Source: Alphaproteobacteria bacterium
GTDB lineage: Bacteria; Pseudomonadota; Alphaproteobacteria; Micropepsales; Micropepsaceae
DNA: 64,000 bases
Reading direction: 5' to 3'
NCBI GenBank assembly: GCA_947467345.1
Contig: CANIHD010000010.1
Span: forward strand, 42,996-106,995
The translations under genes were made by a program, and so were the position numbers. Below are positions 55,888 through 63,965 of the stretch, in pieces. Numbering within the stretch: the stretch's first letter is position 1; every line of letters begins with the position of its first letter. The notes beneath the pieces were generated by a model. The model worked only from the letters and a program-made list of their open reading frames with translations. It was not told the DNA's origin and did not search any database.

Positions 55888-56397
55888 TTAGCTTCTGCGG
55901 CGGACGGCGGGACGGCTGCGCTCCTGCGACGGCGCATCGCCGGACTCGGCGGCAGCTACGATCGCCGAAAGCATCTTGGCAAAGCGCGCGCGGTCGGCGC
56001 TCGCGAGCGGCGACATCAGGGTGCGTTCGACCTTCTCGCTGGCGCTGCGCGCAGAGCGCAGCGCTTTACGTCCAGCCGGTCCCAGATGAACGGCGTTGGC
56101 GCGTTGGTCTGCTTCAGTGCGCTCGCGGACGAGGAGATTTTTTTCGATCATGCGGCGGATCATCTCCGCCAAGGTGGAGCGATCGATGCCCGTCACCATC
56201 ACGAGGTCCGTCTGGCTGACGCCCTCGTTTTGCTCCACGGCAACGAGGACAGTGAATTGCTGCTTGGTCAGATCGCTGGCGCCCGGTTCCTGCGAGAATA
56301 GATCATTCGCATACTGAACACAGCGGCGCAAAAGATGCGAAGGCGACTGCGACAGGTCGAATCCATTGGCCGTCTTCCGCGGACCTTTCAACGCCAT
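55888..56397 (-). CDS. MarR-family transcriptional regulator
   Basis: The 169-residue protein has the winged-helix core of MarR: LTKQQFTVLVAVEQNEGVSQ near 43-62, TDLVMVTGIDRSTLAEMIRR near 63-82 (recognition helix) and NLLVRERTEADQRANAVHLG near 87-106 (wing). Dimerisation helices lie at both ends, and a basic tail closes it. Ligand and targets are not evident. The gene has its own upstream gap of 180 bases and may be autoregulated. Confidence 0.9.
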   Translation of the reverse strand: MALKGPRKTANGFDLSQSPSHLLRRCVQYANDLFSQEPGASDLTKQQFTVLVAVEQNEGVSQTDLVMVTGIDRSTLAEMIRRMIEKNLLVRERTEADQRANAVHLGPAGRKALRSARSASEKVERTLMSPLASADRARFAKMLSAIVAAAESGDAPSQERSRPAVRRRS

Positions 56398-56579
56398 GTC
56401 ATCCCCCAGTAGGAATTTTTTTGTAGTCGCCCGTACCCGCGGACGAGAAAGACAATAGCGTGATGACCGCTGAGGAAAAAGGGTTCATGCAAATTTTTAT
56501 TCATGCAGGAACTCTGCGTGTCGCGCGTACTGCGACATTTTTTTCCACATCTCACGCGGGTTCAATATGAGGCGAGAAC

Positions 56580-57149
56580 CTATGTAGCTTCCGGATCTTT
56601 CTCGCGCTGGTGGCGCAGCAAGAACGGCGTTTGCGCAAGTGCGAACACGAGCGTCACGGCAAAGAAGCCGATCTTGGAAGCAGCCCACGTCTTATCGGAG
56701 AAATTGCGCCAGACGGTTTCATTGGCGATCGCCAGCGCAAGAAAGAACAGTGCCCAGCGCCATGTCAAGACGCGCCACGCGGCGTCAGGCAAATCGACGC
56801 TTTGTCCCATCAGCATCTTTAGGAAAATGCGATTATAAGCCAGCCCTATCAGCAGAACGGTGCAAAACACCGCATACAGAATTGTGGGCTTGATGCGGAT
56901 AAAAATGTCGTTGTGAAGCCAGAGAGTTAGTCCGCCGAAGATCATCACCAACACAAGCGTGATGAGAGGCATTACCGCCACTTTGCGCTCGATGCTAAAA
57001 CCGATCCCCAAAGACACAACCATCGCCGCCATAAATACGGCGGTGGCAAAAAAAATGTCGAAGCGCGCGACACAGACGAAGAAAATAACCAGCGGACCTA
57101 GGTCCAAACCCAGCTTGATTAGTGGATTGATAGCGCGTTCTTTTTTCAT
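56580..57149 (-). CDS. yciB: Inner membrane-spanning protein YciB / septation protein A
   Basis: The 189-residue protein has five or more membrane segments and the family motifs LGLDLGPLVIFFVCVARFDI near 13-32, IKPTILYAVFCTVLLIGLAY near 86-105, and AWRVLTWRWALFFLALAIAN followed by ETVWRNFSDKTWAASKIGFF. YciB (also named IspA/IspZ) is needed for normal septation or envelope synthesis in some bacteria; the activity is unknown. Its start overlaps the ftsY stop by four bases, the usual ftsY neighbourhood in alphaproteobacteria. Confidence 0.92.
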   Translation of the reverse strand: MKKERAINPLIKLGLDLGPLVIFFVCVARFDIFFATAVFMAAMVVSLGIGFSIERKVAVMPLITLVLVMIFGGLTLWLHNDIFIRIKPTILYAVFCTVLLIGLAYNRIFLKMLMGQSVDLPDAAWRVLTWRWALFFLALAIANETVWRNFSDKTWAASKIGFFAVTLVFALAQTPFLLRHQREKDPEAT

Positions 57150-58117
57150 GTCGCGGCCGTGTTGTCCTCGTTCGCGCCGGTGAGTGCCCTCGCAAAGGCA
57201 TTGCCGTCGAATTCCTGAAGATCTTCCGCGCCTTCGCCGACGCCTATGAAATGAACAGGCAGGCCGAACCGATGGGCGAGGGCAACCAATATGCCGCCCT
57301 TCGCCGTGCCGTCCAGCTTGGTCATGATCAAACCCGTCAAGGGAATCGCGGCTTTAAAGGCTTCAACCTGCGCGATGGCGTTCTGGCCTGTGGTCGCGTC
57401 GAGGATCAAAATTGCGGCATGTGGCGCTGCATCATCCTGCTTCTTCAGCACACGCGCGATCTTCTCCAACTCCGCCATCAGACCGGCTTTGTTCTGCAAG
57501 CGACCGGCCGTATCGATCAGCACAATATCGGCGCAGTCCGCTTTTGCCTGGACGACCGCGTCGAAAGCGAGGCCCGCCGCATCGGCGCCGGGAGCGCCTG
57601 ACACGACACGCGCGTTCGCGCGTTCACCCCAGACTTTGAGCTGTTCGGTGGCGGCGGCGCGAAATGTATCACCGGCCGCAAGCAGAACTTTGAAGCCGTC
57701 GCCGCGCAGCCGCGCCGCAAGCTTGCCGATGGTGGTTGTTTTGCCCGTTCCGTTGACGCCGGCGATCAGCACCACAAAGGGTTTTTTGCTTCGGTCGATG
57801 GCGAAGGGCTTCACGCTCGGCGCCAAGACACGGGCAATTTCCTGGCCCAGAATTTGGCGCAGCTCGCGTTCGCTGATCTCGCTGTCATAGCGGCCTTTGC
57901 CGACATTGCCGGCGATTTCGCGCGCCAGGGCCGCACCGACATCGGCGCGTACCAGCGCCTCCTCAAGTTCGGCAATCGTCGCGCCATCGAGTTTGCGGCG
58001 CGCGAAAATGTCGAAGAGACCGGTGGAAAGAGCTGCGGTGGAGCGCGAAAGCCCAGCCTTCAGCCGCGCAAAGAACCCAGGTTTTTGGCCTGTCGTGTTC
58101 GAGTCATCCGATGTCAT
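57146..58117 (-). CDS. ftsY: Signal recognition particle receptor FtsY
   Basis: FtsY docks SRP-ribosome complexes at the membrane. The 323-residue protein is a short form with only a small N-terminal extension, then the N domain and the GTPase domain: GVNGTGKTTTIGKLAARLRG (about 119-138), DTFRAAATEQLKVWGERAN near 147-165, VLIDTAGRLQNKAGLMAEL near 200-218, TKLDGTAKGGILVALAHRFG near 270-289 and HFIGVGEGAEDLQEF near 293-307. It lies between mtaB upstream and yciB downstream, with four-base overlaps on both sides. Confidence 0.97.
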   Translation of the reverse strand: MTSDDSNTTGQKPGFFARLKAGLSRSTAALSTGLFDIFARRKLDGATIAELEEALVRADVGAALAREIAGNVGKGRYDSEISERELRQILGQEIARVLAPSVKPFAIDRSKKPFVVLIAGVNGTGKTTTIGKLAARLRGDGFKVLLAAGDTFRAAATEQLKVWGERANARVVSGAPGADAAGLAFDAVVQAKADCADIVLIDTAGRLQNKAGLMAELEKIARVLKKQDDAAPHAAILILDATTGQNAIAQVEAFKAAIPLTGLIMTKLDGTAKGGILVALAHRFGLPVHFIGVGEGAEDLQEFDGNAFARALTGANEDNTAAT

Positions 58118-59412
58118 GCGAAGGCATGCACCTGTGTGCGCCAGGGAGGCGGCGCCAGGTGCGCGTCTTCAGCTTTCAGCATCGCCCCGTCATGAGAGGT
58201 GATCCGTGCACGCATAATCGTGCCGGCCTCTTCTGTGTGCGGCACGTGCACAGGCGCGAAACATTCCGTTCGCGCCATGCCCAGCTTTTCCACCAGAAGC
58301 TGCATATCGCGCCCGACCAGGCTGGAAAGACGCGCCGCCATCGCGGAGGCGCCTTTCGCGCGCAAGCGTGCAGCGCGCTCTTTGATAGTGGCGCGCGCGA
58401 CCTGTGGCATTTTTGCCGCCGGCGTTCCGGTTCGCGGGCTGAACGGAAAGACGTGCAGAAACGAAAGCCGGGCCTCGTCGACCAAATCCATTGTGTTTTG
58501 AAACATGGAATCGGTTTCGGTTGGAAACCCGGCGATGAAATCGGCGCCGAAGGCTACGTCGGGACGCAAGCGCCTGATCTCAGCGCAAAACGCCACAATA
58601 TCGGCACGCAAATGGCGGCGCTTCATGCGCTTCAGCGTGAGATCGTCGCCCGCCTGCACCGACAGGTGAAAATGCGGCATCAAACGCGCATCCTCCGCGA
58701 TCACACGCAAAAGCGTTTCGTCGGCTTCGACCGCATCGAAGGAAGACAGGCGTAAGCGCTTCATCTCCGGAATATGGCTGAGCAGGCGGCTTACCAACGC
58801 GCCGAGTTTCGGTTGCCCCGGAAGGTCATGCCCGTAGGATGTCAGATCCACCCCGGAAAGAACTATTTCCTGAAACCCGGCATGAACAAGGGCGCGCGCC
58901 TCGTCGACCACAGCGCCCATTCCGACGCTGCGCGAGGGCCCGCGCCCATAGGGGATGATGCAGAAGGTGCAGCGGTGGTCGCAGCCATTTTGCACTTGCA
59001 GCACGGCGCGCACGCGGCCATCGAAGGAATCAACAAATTGCGATGCTGTTTCCTTGACCGCCATGATGTCGTTGACGCGCACACGCTCAGCGCCTGCCAG
59101 AAAATCCGCGCTATAGCTCGCGGTTTCCAGCTTCTCGATATTGCCGAGCACCTGATCGACTTCCGGCATCGCGGCATAGGTTTCGGGCTCGACCTGCGCG
59201 GCGCAGCCCGTCACGATGATTTTCGCGGTCGGATTTTCGCGCCGCAATTTGCGGATCGCCTGGCGCGATTGTCGCACCGCTTCGCCGGTGACGGCGCAGG
59301 TGTTTACGATCACCGCGTCGGTGAGGCCAGCTTCGTCGGCGCGGCGGCGTATGGCCTCGGATTCATAGGCGTTCAGCCGGCAGCCGAAGGTGACGACATG
59401 GGCGCCGCTCAT
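58114..59412 (-). CDS. mtaB: tRNA t6A37 methylthiotransferase MtaB
   Basis: MtaB is a radical-SAM enzyme that adds a methylthio group to t6A37 of tRNA, giving ms2t6A. Counting from ATG 59412 the 432-residue protein has the N-terminal cluster cysteines in TFGCRLNAYES, VNTCAVTGEAVRQSRQ and VTGCAAQVEP, the radical-SAM cysteines in NGCDHRCTFCIIPYGRGPSR (about 142-161), and a C-terminal TRAM-like region. The frame continues upstream over dapF but similarity begins at the ATG, which overlaps the dapF stop. The substrate modification t6A depends on TsaD, also in this window. Confidence 0.95.
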   Translation of the reverse strand: MSGAHVVTFGCRLNAYESEAIRRRADEAGLTDAVIVNTCAVTGEAVRQSRQAIRKLRRENPTAKIIVTGCAAQVEPETYAAMPEVDQVLGNIEKLETASYSADFLAGAERVRVNDIMAVKETASQFVDSFDGRVRAVLQVQNGCDHRCTFCIIPYGRGPSRSVGMGAVVDEARALVHAGFQEIVLSGVDLTSYGHDLPGQPKLGALVSRLLSHIPEMKRLRLSSFDAVEADETLLRVIAEDARLMPHFHLSVQAGDDLTLKRMKRRHLRADIVAFCAEIRRLRPDVAFGADFIAGFPTETDSMFQNTMDLVDEARLSFLHVFPFSPRTGTPAAKMPQVARATIKERAARLRAKGASAMAARLSSLVGRDMQLLVEKLGMARTECFAPVHVPHTEEAGTIMRARITSHDGAMLKAEDAHLAPPPWRTQVHAFA

Positions 59413-60254
59413 GCGGCAGCCTGCAGCGCGGCAATATCGACGTCGCCGGAATAGACCAGCGCAGTCGGGCCGGTCATCAGCACGTGGCTGTCGCTCTCGC
59501 GCCAGACAATGTTCAACGTGCCGCCGTCTAGAACGACATCGACATCGCGCCCCGTCAACCCGCGCCGTATGGCCGCCACTGCCGAAGCGCAAGCGCCGGT
59601 GCCGCAGGCTTGCGTTACGCCAACGCCGCGCTCCCACACGCGCATGCGCAGTTCGCGGTCCGAACGGCGCTCCACGAATTCCACGTTGGTGCGCGCGGGA
59701 AACCAGGGATGGTGTTCGATGCGAGGACCGAGATCGGTGACGGGCGCGCGCTCGGCGTCGTCCACGAAGAGAATGCAATGCGGATTGCCGATGCCGGCGG
59801 CGGCGGCTTGCGCGAGCGCAGGTTCGTTCGCGCCCATCAGCGGCAGAGCGAAGCCGACCGTATCCACCGCCTGCGCCATCGGAATTTCGCGCCAATCGGT
59901 TTGGGGTTCGCCGTAATCGACCGTTACAGACTCACCGGTGCGGCGGCATTCCATAGTGCCGCCCAGGCTGCCGATGCGCACGATCTCTTTGCCGGTTTCG
60001 TCCAGTAGCAGGCGCGCCACGCAACGCGCGGCATTGCCGCAAGATTCAACCTCGCTGCCGTCGGAGTTGAATATGCGCATGAAGGCGTCGGCGGCTTTGT
60101 CGTTTTCAATCACGATGATTTGGTCGCAGCCGATCCCGGTGCGGCGGTTGCCGATGGCACTGGCCGACCGCGCATCCAATGTGATGGCAGCTTTCCGTCC
60201 ATCGAAAATGGCGAAATCATTGCCAAGCCCATGCATTTTTAGAAACCGGGTCAT
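59409..60254 (-). CDS. dapF: Diaminopimelate epimerase
   Basis: DapF converts LL- to meso-diaminopimelate for lysine and peptidoglycan synthesis. The 281-residue protein begins with MHGLGNDFAIFDGR near 7-20, has the first catalytic cysteine in ESCGNAARCVARLLLDE (about 70-86) and the second in VTQACGTGACASAVAAI (about 213-229), the pair that does two-base epimerisation. It heads a tight series dapF-mtaB-ftsY-yciB with four-base overlaps, a conserved alphaproteobacterial order. Confidence 0.97.
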   Translation of the reverse strand: MTRFLKMHGLGNDFAIFDGRKAAITLDARSASAIGNRRTGIGCDQIIVIENDKAADAFMRIFNSDGSEVESCGNAARCVARLLLDETGKEIVRIGSLGGTMECRRTGESVTVDYGEPQTDWREIPMAQAVDTVGFALPLMGANEPALAQAAAAGIGNPHCILFVDDAERAPVTDLGPRIEHHPWFPARTNVEFVERRSDRELRMRVWERGVGVTQACGTGACASAVAAIRRGLTGRDVDVVLDGGTLNIVWRESDSHVLMTGPTALVYSGDVDIAALQAAA

Positions 60255-60375
60255 GGGCCGCTATATAGGCTGCGGCCTTCGCCTGCGCCACCCTTCGGGG
60301 CCGATATCCTTGACCAGCGGTTGATCTTGGCCGTGAAGCGGCCACACTATCTTTGGCCATTTTCGAGAAAGCGCC

Positions 60376-62487
60376 ATGTGGCACTATTTTGCGGCGGCCT
60401 GCCTCGCCCTCGCAGTGACAGGAACCTACGCTTTGGCGCAAGGCACCGACGACGATCCGTACATCTGGCTGGAGGAGGTGCATGGTGAACAAGCCTTGGC
60501 CTGGGCCAAGATGCAGAGCGAGGTCGCGCTCAGCCGCCTGAAAAGCGATCCCGACTATCAGCCCTCCTATGACGCCGTGCTCGGTATTCTGGATGCGCAG
60601 GACCGCATCCCGATGGGCGCTTTGCGCGGCCGCAATGTCTACAATTTCTGGAAAGATGCCGCGCATCCCAAAGGACTGTGGCGGCGGGCGACGCTGACCT
60701 CTTACCGCACGCAAAATCCGCAATGGGAGGTCTTGCTCGACGTCGATAGGCTTGCCGCCGACGAAGGCAAGAACTGGGTCTATAGCGGCGCCTCGTGCCT
60801 TCCCGATGAATCGCGCTGTTTGATTTCGCTGTCGCCCGGCGGCACCGACGCCATCGTCGTGCGCGAGTTCGATCTTGCGTCGAAGAGCTTCCCGCAAGGC
60901 GGCTTCGTCGTTCCCGAATCCAAAACCGATGTCTCTTACGGTTCGCGCGATACGCTTCTGGTCGCCAGCGATTTCGGCCCCGGCACGATGACGAAATCGA
61001 GCTATCCGCGCATCGTGAAGGAATGGCGGCGCGGCACGGCTTTGGCGGACGCGAAAGTCATTTACGAAGGCACGGTCGGCGATATCGGCGTTTCGCCTTT
61101 CGTGACCTTCGGCGAGAACGGCCGTTCTTTGCGCATGATTGCGCGCTCCGTCGGCTTCTACGACCACGAATATTTCTACTTACGCCCCGACAACAGCGCG
61201 GTGAAACTGCCGCTGCCGCTGTCGGCCGATATGAAGGGCGTTAGTTTAGGTAACGCGGGCGCGCCTGATCTTGTTCTCGCGACGTTGCGCGAGGCGTGGA
61301 CACCAGAAGGCGGCGCAGCACTGCCACAAGGCGCGCTGGTGTCGTTCTCGCTGAACGCGTTTTTGGAAACGGGGCGTTTGCCGCAGGTTACGGTGATGTA
61401 TGCGCCGGGTGCGCGCGCCGCCATCGAATCCGTTTCGATCGGGCGTGACGCGGTCTATGTCGGCATCTTCGACAATGTCATCGGCAGCATGCATCGCTTT
61501 CGCCGTGATGGTGCGGCGTGGACAGACACCGCGCTGGCTCTGCCGCCGGGCGGCGCCGCCGACATCGCCTCGGTCAATGACTATGGAAGCGAGGCGTTCT
61601 TCACCTATCAAAGCTTCCTCACGCCCACGACGCTTTTTGAGAGCGACGGCGCCAGTGCGCCTGCCGCCATCAAGTCCTTGCCGCCGCGTTTCGATGCGTC
61701 CACCCATGAAAGCCAGCAATACGAAGCCACAGCCAAAGACGGCACCAAAATTCCCTATTTCGTGGTGAAGCCCAAAAATTCCGGCCCCACGCCTATGGTG
61801 CTCTATGGCTATGGCGGCTTCGAGATTTCGCTGACGCCTTGGTATTGGGCGACAGCCGGAAAATTGTGGCTCGCAAAAGGCGGCGCCTATGCGGTCGCCA
61901 ATATCCGTGGCGGCGGCGAGTTCGGTCCTGCGTGGCACGAAGCGGCACTGAAATTGAACCGGCAAAAAGCCTATGACGATTTCATCGCGGTCGCTCAAGA
62001 CATGATCACGCGTGGGCTCACCACGCCGGCGCAGCTCGGCATCATGGGCGGTTCAAATGGCGGTTTGTTGGTGGGCGCAACCGGCGTGCAGCGGCCCGAT
62101 CTTTTCGGCGCGGTTGTTTGCCAGGTGCCGCTGCTCGACATGATCCGCTACATGAAAATTGGCGCAGGCACGTCATGGGAGGCCGAATATGGCGACCCCG
62201 ACAAACCCGACGAGCGCGCCGCAATTCTCGGCTATTCGCCGTATCAGAATGTGAAAGCGGGCGTGAAATATCCGCCGATGTTCTTCGTCACCGCCACCAG
62301 CGATGACCGCGTCACGCCGGTGCATGCGCGCAAAATGGCGGCCAAGATGAATGCGCAAGGACACGACGTGTTGTTCTACGAGAACACCGATGGCGGCCAT
62401 GCGGGCGCCGCCGACAACCGCCAAAGCGCCGAAATGTGGGCGCTCACTTTCGTCTATCTCGCGCAGAAATTGGGATTGAAACGCTAG
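60376..62487 (+). CDS. Secreted prolyl oligopeptidase (S9A family)
   Basis: The 703-residue protein has a signal peptide (YFAAACLALAVTGTYALAQG), then DDDPYIWLEEVHGEQALAW, a seven-bladed propeller region to about residue 430, and an alpha/beta-hydrolase domain with YGYGGFEISLTPWYWA near 476-491, VANIRGGGEFGPAWHEAALK, the catalytic serine in LGIMGGSNGGLLVGATG near 555-571, aspartate in SDDRVTPVHARKMAAKM and histidine in NTDGGHAGAADNRQ. It would cut short proline-containing peptides in the periplasm or outside. It is divergent from dapF across 121 bases. No other peptide-use genes are close. Confidence 0.93.
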   Translation: MWHYFAAACLALAVTGTYALAQGTDDDPYIWLEEVHGEQALAWAKMQSEVALSRLKSDPDYQPSYDAVLGILDAQDRIPMGALRGRNVYNFWKDAAHPKGLWRRATLTSYRTQNPQWEVLLDVDRLAADEGKNWVYSGASCLPDESRCLISLSPGGTDAIVVREFDLASKSFPQGGFVVPESKTDVSYGSRDTLLVASDFGPGTMTKSSYPRIVKEWRRGTALADAKVIYEGTVGDIGVSPFVTFGENGRSLRMIARSVGFYDHEYFYLRPDNSAVKLPLPLSADMKGVSLGNAGAPDLVLATLREAWTPEGGAALPQGALVSFSLNAFLETGRLPQVTVMYAPGARAAIESVSIGRDAVYVGIFDNVIGSMHRFRRDGAAWTDTALALPPGGAADIASVNDYGSEAFFTYQSFLTPTTLFESDGASAPAAIKSLPPRFDASTHESQQYEATAKDGTKIPYFVVKPKNSGPTPMVLYGYGGFEISLTPWYWATAGKLWLAKGGAYAVANIRGGGEFGPAWHEAALKLNRQKAYDDFIAVAQDMITRGLTTPAQLGIMGGSNGGLLVGATGVQRPDLFGAVVCQVPLLDMIRYMKIGAGTSWEAEYGDPDKPDERAAILGYSPYQNVKAGVKYPPMFFVTATSDDRVTPVHARKMAAKMNAQGHDVLFYENTDGGHAGAADNRQSAEMWALTFVYLAQKLGLKR

Positions 62488-62511
62488 ACAAATTGTTCGC
62501 CGGCCAAGCGC

Positions 62512-62612
62512 CGCTCATGGTTCGGCCGATGCGCGGCCTCCTCACCATGAGGAGTAGATATCATTCCTCATCCTGAGGAGCACGAGACGCGCGCGTCTCG
62601 AAGGATTAAGGG
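62512..62612. repeat. Palindromic intergenic repeat (CTCATCCTGAGGAG / CGAGACGCG family)
   Basis: CTCCTCACCATGAGGAG, then CTCATCCTGAGGAG and the perfect 18-base palindrome CGAGACGCGCGCGTCTCG (62583-62600) followed by AAGGATTAAGG. CCTCATCCTGAGGAGC...GCGTCTCGAAGGATGAGG units are a common dispersed repeat in Bradyrhizobium-like and other alphaproteobacterial genomes. It lies between the convergent peptidase and membrane-protein genes. Confidence 0.75.
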
Positions 62613-62621
62613 AGCAGCGCC

Positions 62622-63302
62622 TCAGGTAAACCAGCAACGGTAAAACGCGTCTTTCACATGCTTGCAGGAGACGACGTCGCCATTGAATAGGTCAACGGCC
62701 TCCGGCGATGCCGTGAACTTGTTGTCTGCGCTCCATCCCGTGGCGGAACGCACAATGCCTGTAGGGTCATGCACAACGCCGTCCCAATTATCGCCGATGC
62801 CCCAGAGATAGAAAGCCACCCGAACCGGAGGTGCCTGATCGACGATGTAAGGAAGGGGCTCGTCCATGTGATAGAAAATATTCCGCTCAAGAGTTCCGTC
62901 TCCGAGCATGGACACTGATTGAAAGCGCTCAGCCTCCGCGATGATTTCAAGATAATGCGGCTCCAGGCGCGCGAAATTTATTTGAAACACGATGTTGTCG
63001 GCGAAAGACTTTATGTTTCCAAAGTTCATCAGAATGAAAACGGCGAGAAGCACAATTCCGCCTGCACCCATCCATCCGGCACGGGATCGCGTGCTAACCA
63101 GGGCCAACACGGAAATGAGGAGGCCGACACCCCAAGTGAGTAGGAACATACCTATAAAAAAATACCAGTAGAGCGAAGCGAATATCGAAAACGCCAACAT
63201 GAACGCAGCGAATCCGACGGTCCATGTGAAGGCTGCGATGATGCAAGATTTTGTATGGCGAGGGATGCCGCTTCGGCTTGTTTCTCGCAGGTCGCTCATC
63301 AC
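62622..63302 (-). CDS. Four-span membrane protein, tandem paralog A
   Basis: The 226-residue protein has hydrophobic segments near residues 22-42 (IIAAFTWTVGFAAFMLAFSI), 43-70, and 77-96 (GWMGAGGIVLLAVFILMNFG), then a soluble C-terminal domain of about 120 residues with HYLEIIAEAERFQS, PPVRVAFYLWGIGDNWDGVV, HDPTGIVRSATGW and the end VSCKHVKDAFYRCWFT. The next gene upstream encodes the same C-terminal domain. The domain likely faces one side of the membrane and has two conserved cysteines near the end. No known family is recognised. The start overlaps the stop of paralog B by four bases. Confidence 0.75.
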   Translation of the reverse strand: MMSDLRETSRSGIPRHTKSCIIAAFTWTVGFAAFMLAFSIFASLYWYFFIGMFLLTWGVGLLISVLALVSTRSRAGWMGAGGIVLLAVFILMNFGNIKSFADNIVFQINFARLEPHYLEIIAEAERFQSVSMLGDGTLERNIFYHMDEPLPYIVDQAPPVRVAFYLWGIGDNWDGVVHDPTGIVRSATGWSADNKFTASPEAVDLFNGDVVSCKHVKDAFYRCWFT

Positions 63303-63841
63303 GTAAACCAGCAGCGATAGAACGCGCCCTTCACATGTTCACAAGCGACGAGATCGCCGTCGAAGAGGACTTTCGCTTCCGGTGTTGCGGTGTATTCGCA
63401 AGCAACGCCGTCTTTCCAACCCGTCGCGGATTTCATGATCCCGGTAGGGTCGTAGACGATGCCTTCCCAGTTATCGAGAATACCTTGTTGATGAAAGGCC
63501 ACGCGAATGGGCGGTCCTCGGTCGACGGAATAGGGGATAGGTTCGCGCACATAATAAACATGCCGCTTGGCTGTGCCCTCTTCGTTCAACGGAATGTTTT
63601 GATCACGCTCGGCCTCCGCGATGATCTCGAGATAGCGCGGTTCCATGTGCGCAAAATGTCCCTGAAACACGACGTAGTCGCCGATGGAAACGAAATGGTT
63701 GAAATTGAGCAGGAAGTAGACGCCGAGAACGATGATGGCGCCGACGCCGATCCATCCTTGAGGCGAGCGCGTGGCTGCTAAAGCGGTCAGTAAAATAATA
63801 AGGCCCGCGGCGCCGATAAGCATGACCATGGGCGAGAACAC
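63299..63841 (-). CDS. Membrane protein, tandem paralog B, possibly 5'-truncated
   Basis: From GTG 63841 the 180-residue protein has two membrane segments (VMLIGAAGLIILLTALAATR and GWIGVGAIIVLGVYFLLNF), then the domain RYLEIIAEAERDQN, PPIRVAFHQQGILDNWEGIV, YDPTGIMKSATGW and VACEHVKGAFYRCWFT. Similarity to paralog A continues upstream of the GTG (KSLLWIVF aligns with ASLYWYFF) as far as an in-frame TAA, so the first membrane helix seen in A may have been lost. An ATG at 63829 is another start. The two overlap by four bases and are surely cotranscribed. Function unknown. Confidence 0.65.
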   Translation of the reverse strand: MFSPMVMLIGAAGLIILLTALAATRSPQGWIGVGAIIVLGVYFLLNFNHFVSIGDYVVFQGHFAHMEPRYLEIIAEAERDQNIPLNEEGTAKRHVYYVREPIPYSVDRGPPIRVAFHQQGILDNWEGIVYDPTGIMKSATGWKDGVACEYTATPEAKVLFDGDLVACEHVKGAFYRCWFT

Positions 63842-63945
63842 GATCCAAAGAAGGCTCTTCGCGGGAAAAGGTGGACAAATTTAGCCGCCCCGCCACATAG
63901 AACTTCATTATAATCAATCTGTTAATGCAGTTTTCAGCGGGTCGG

Positions 63946-63960
63946 AAACGTGTCACGTTT
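63946..63960. promoter_or_regulatory. Perfect palindrome AAACGTG-T-CACGTTT, possible operator
   Basis: Seven-base arms with a one-base centre lie five bases before an ATG at 63966 on the plus strand and about 105 bases before paralog B on the minus strand. A TATAAT sequence lies at 63909-63914 between them. The size and position fit a dimeric repressor site; the regulator is unknown. Confidence 0.35.
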
Positions 63961-63965
63961 TCGGC

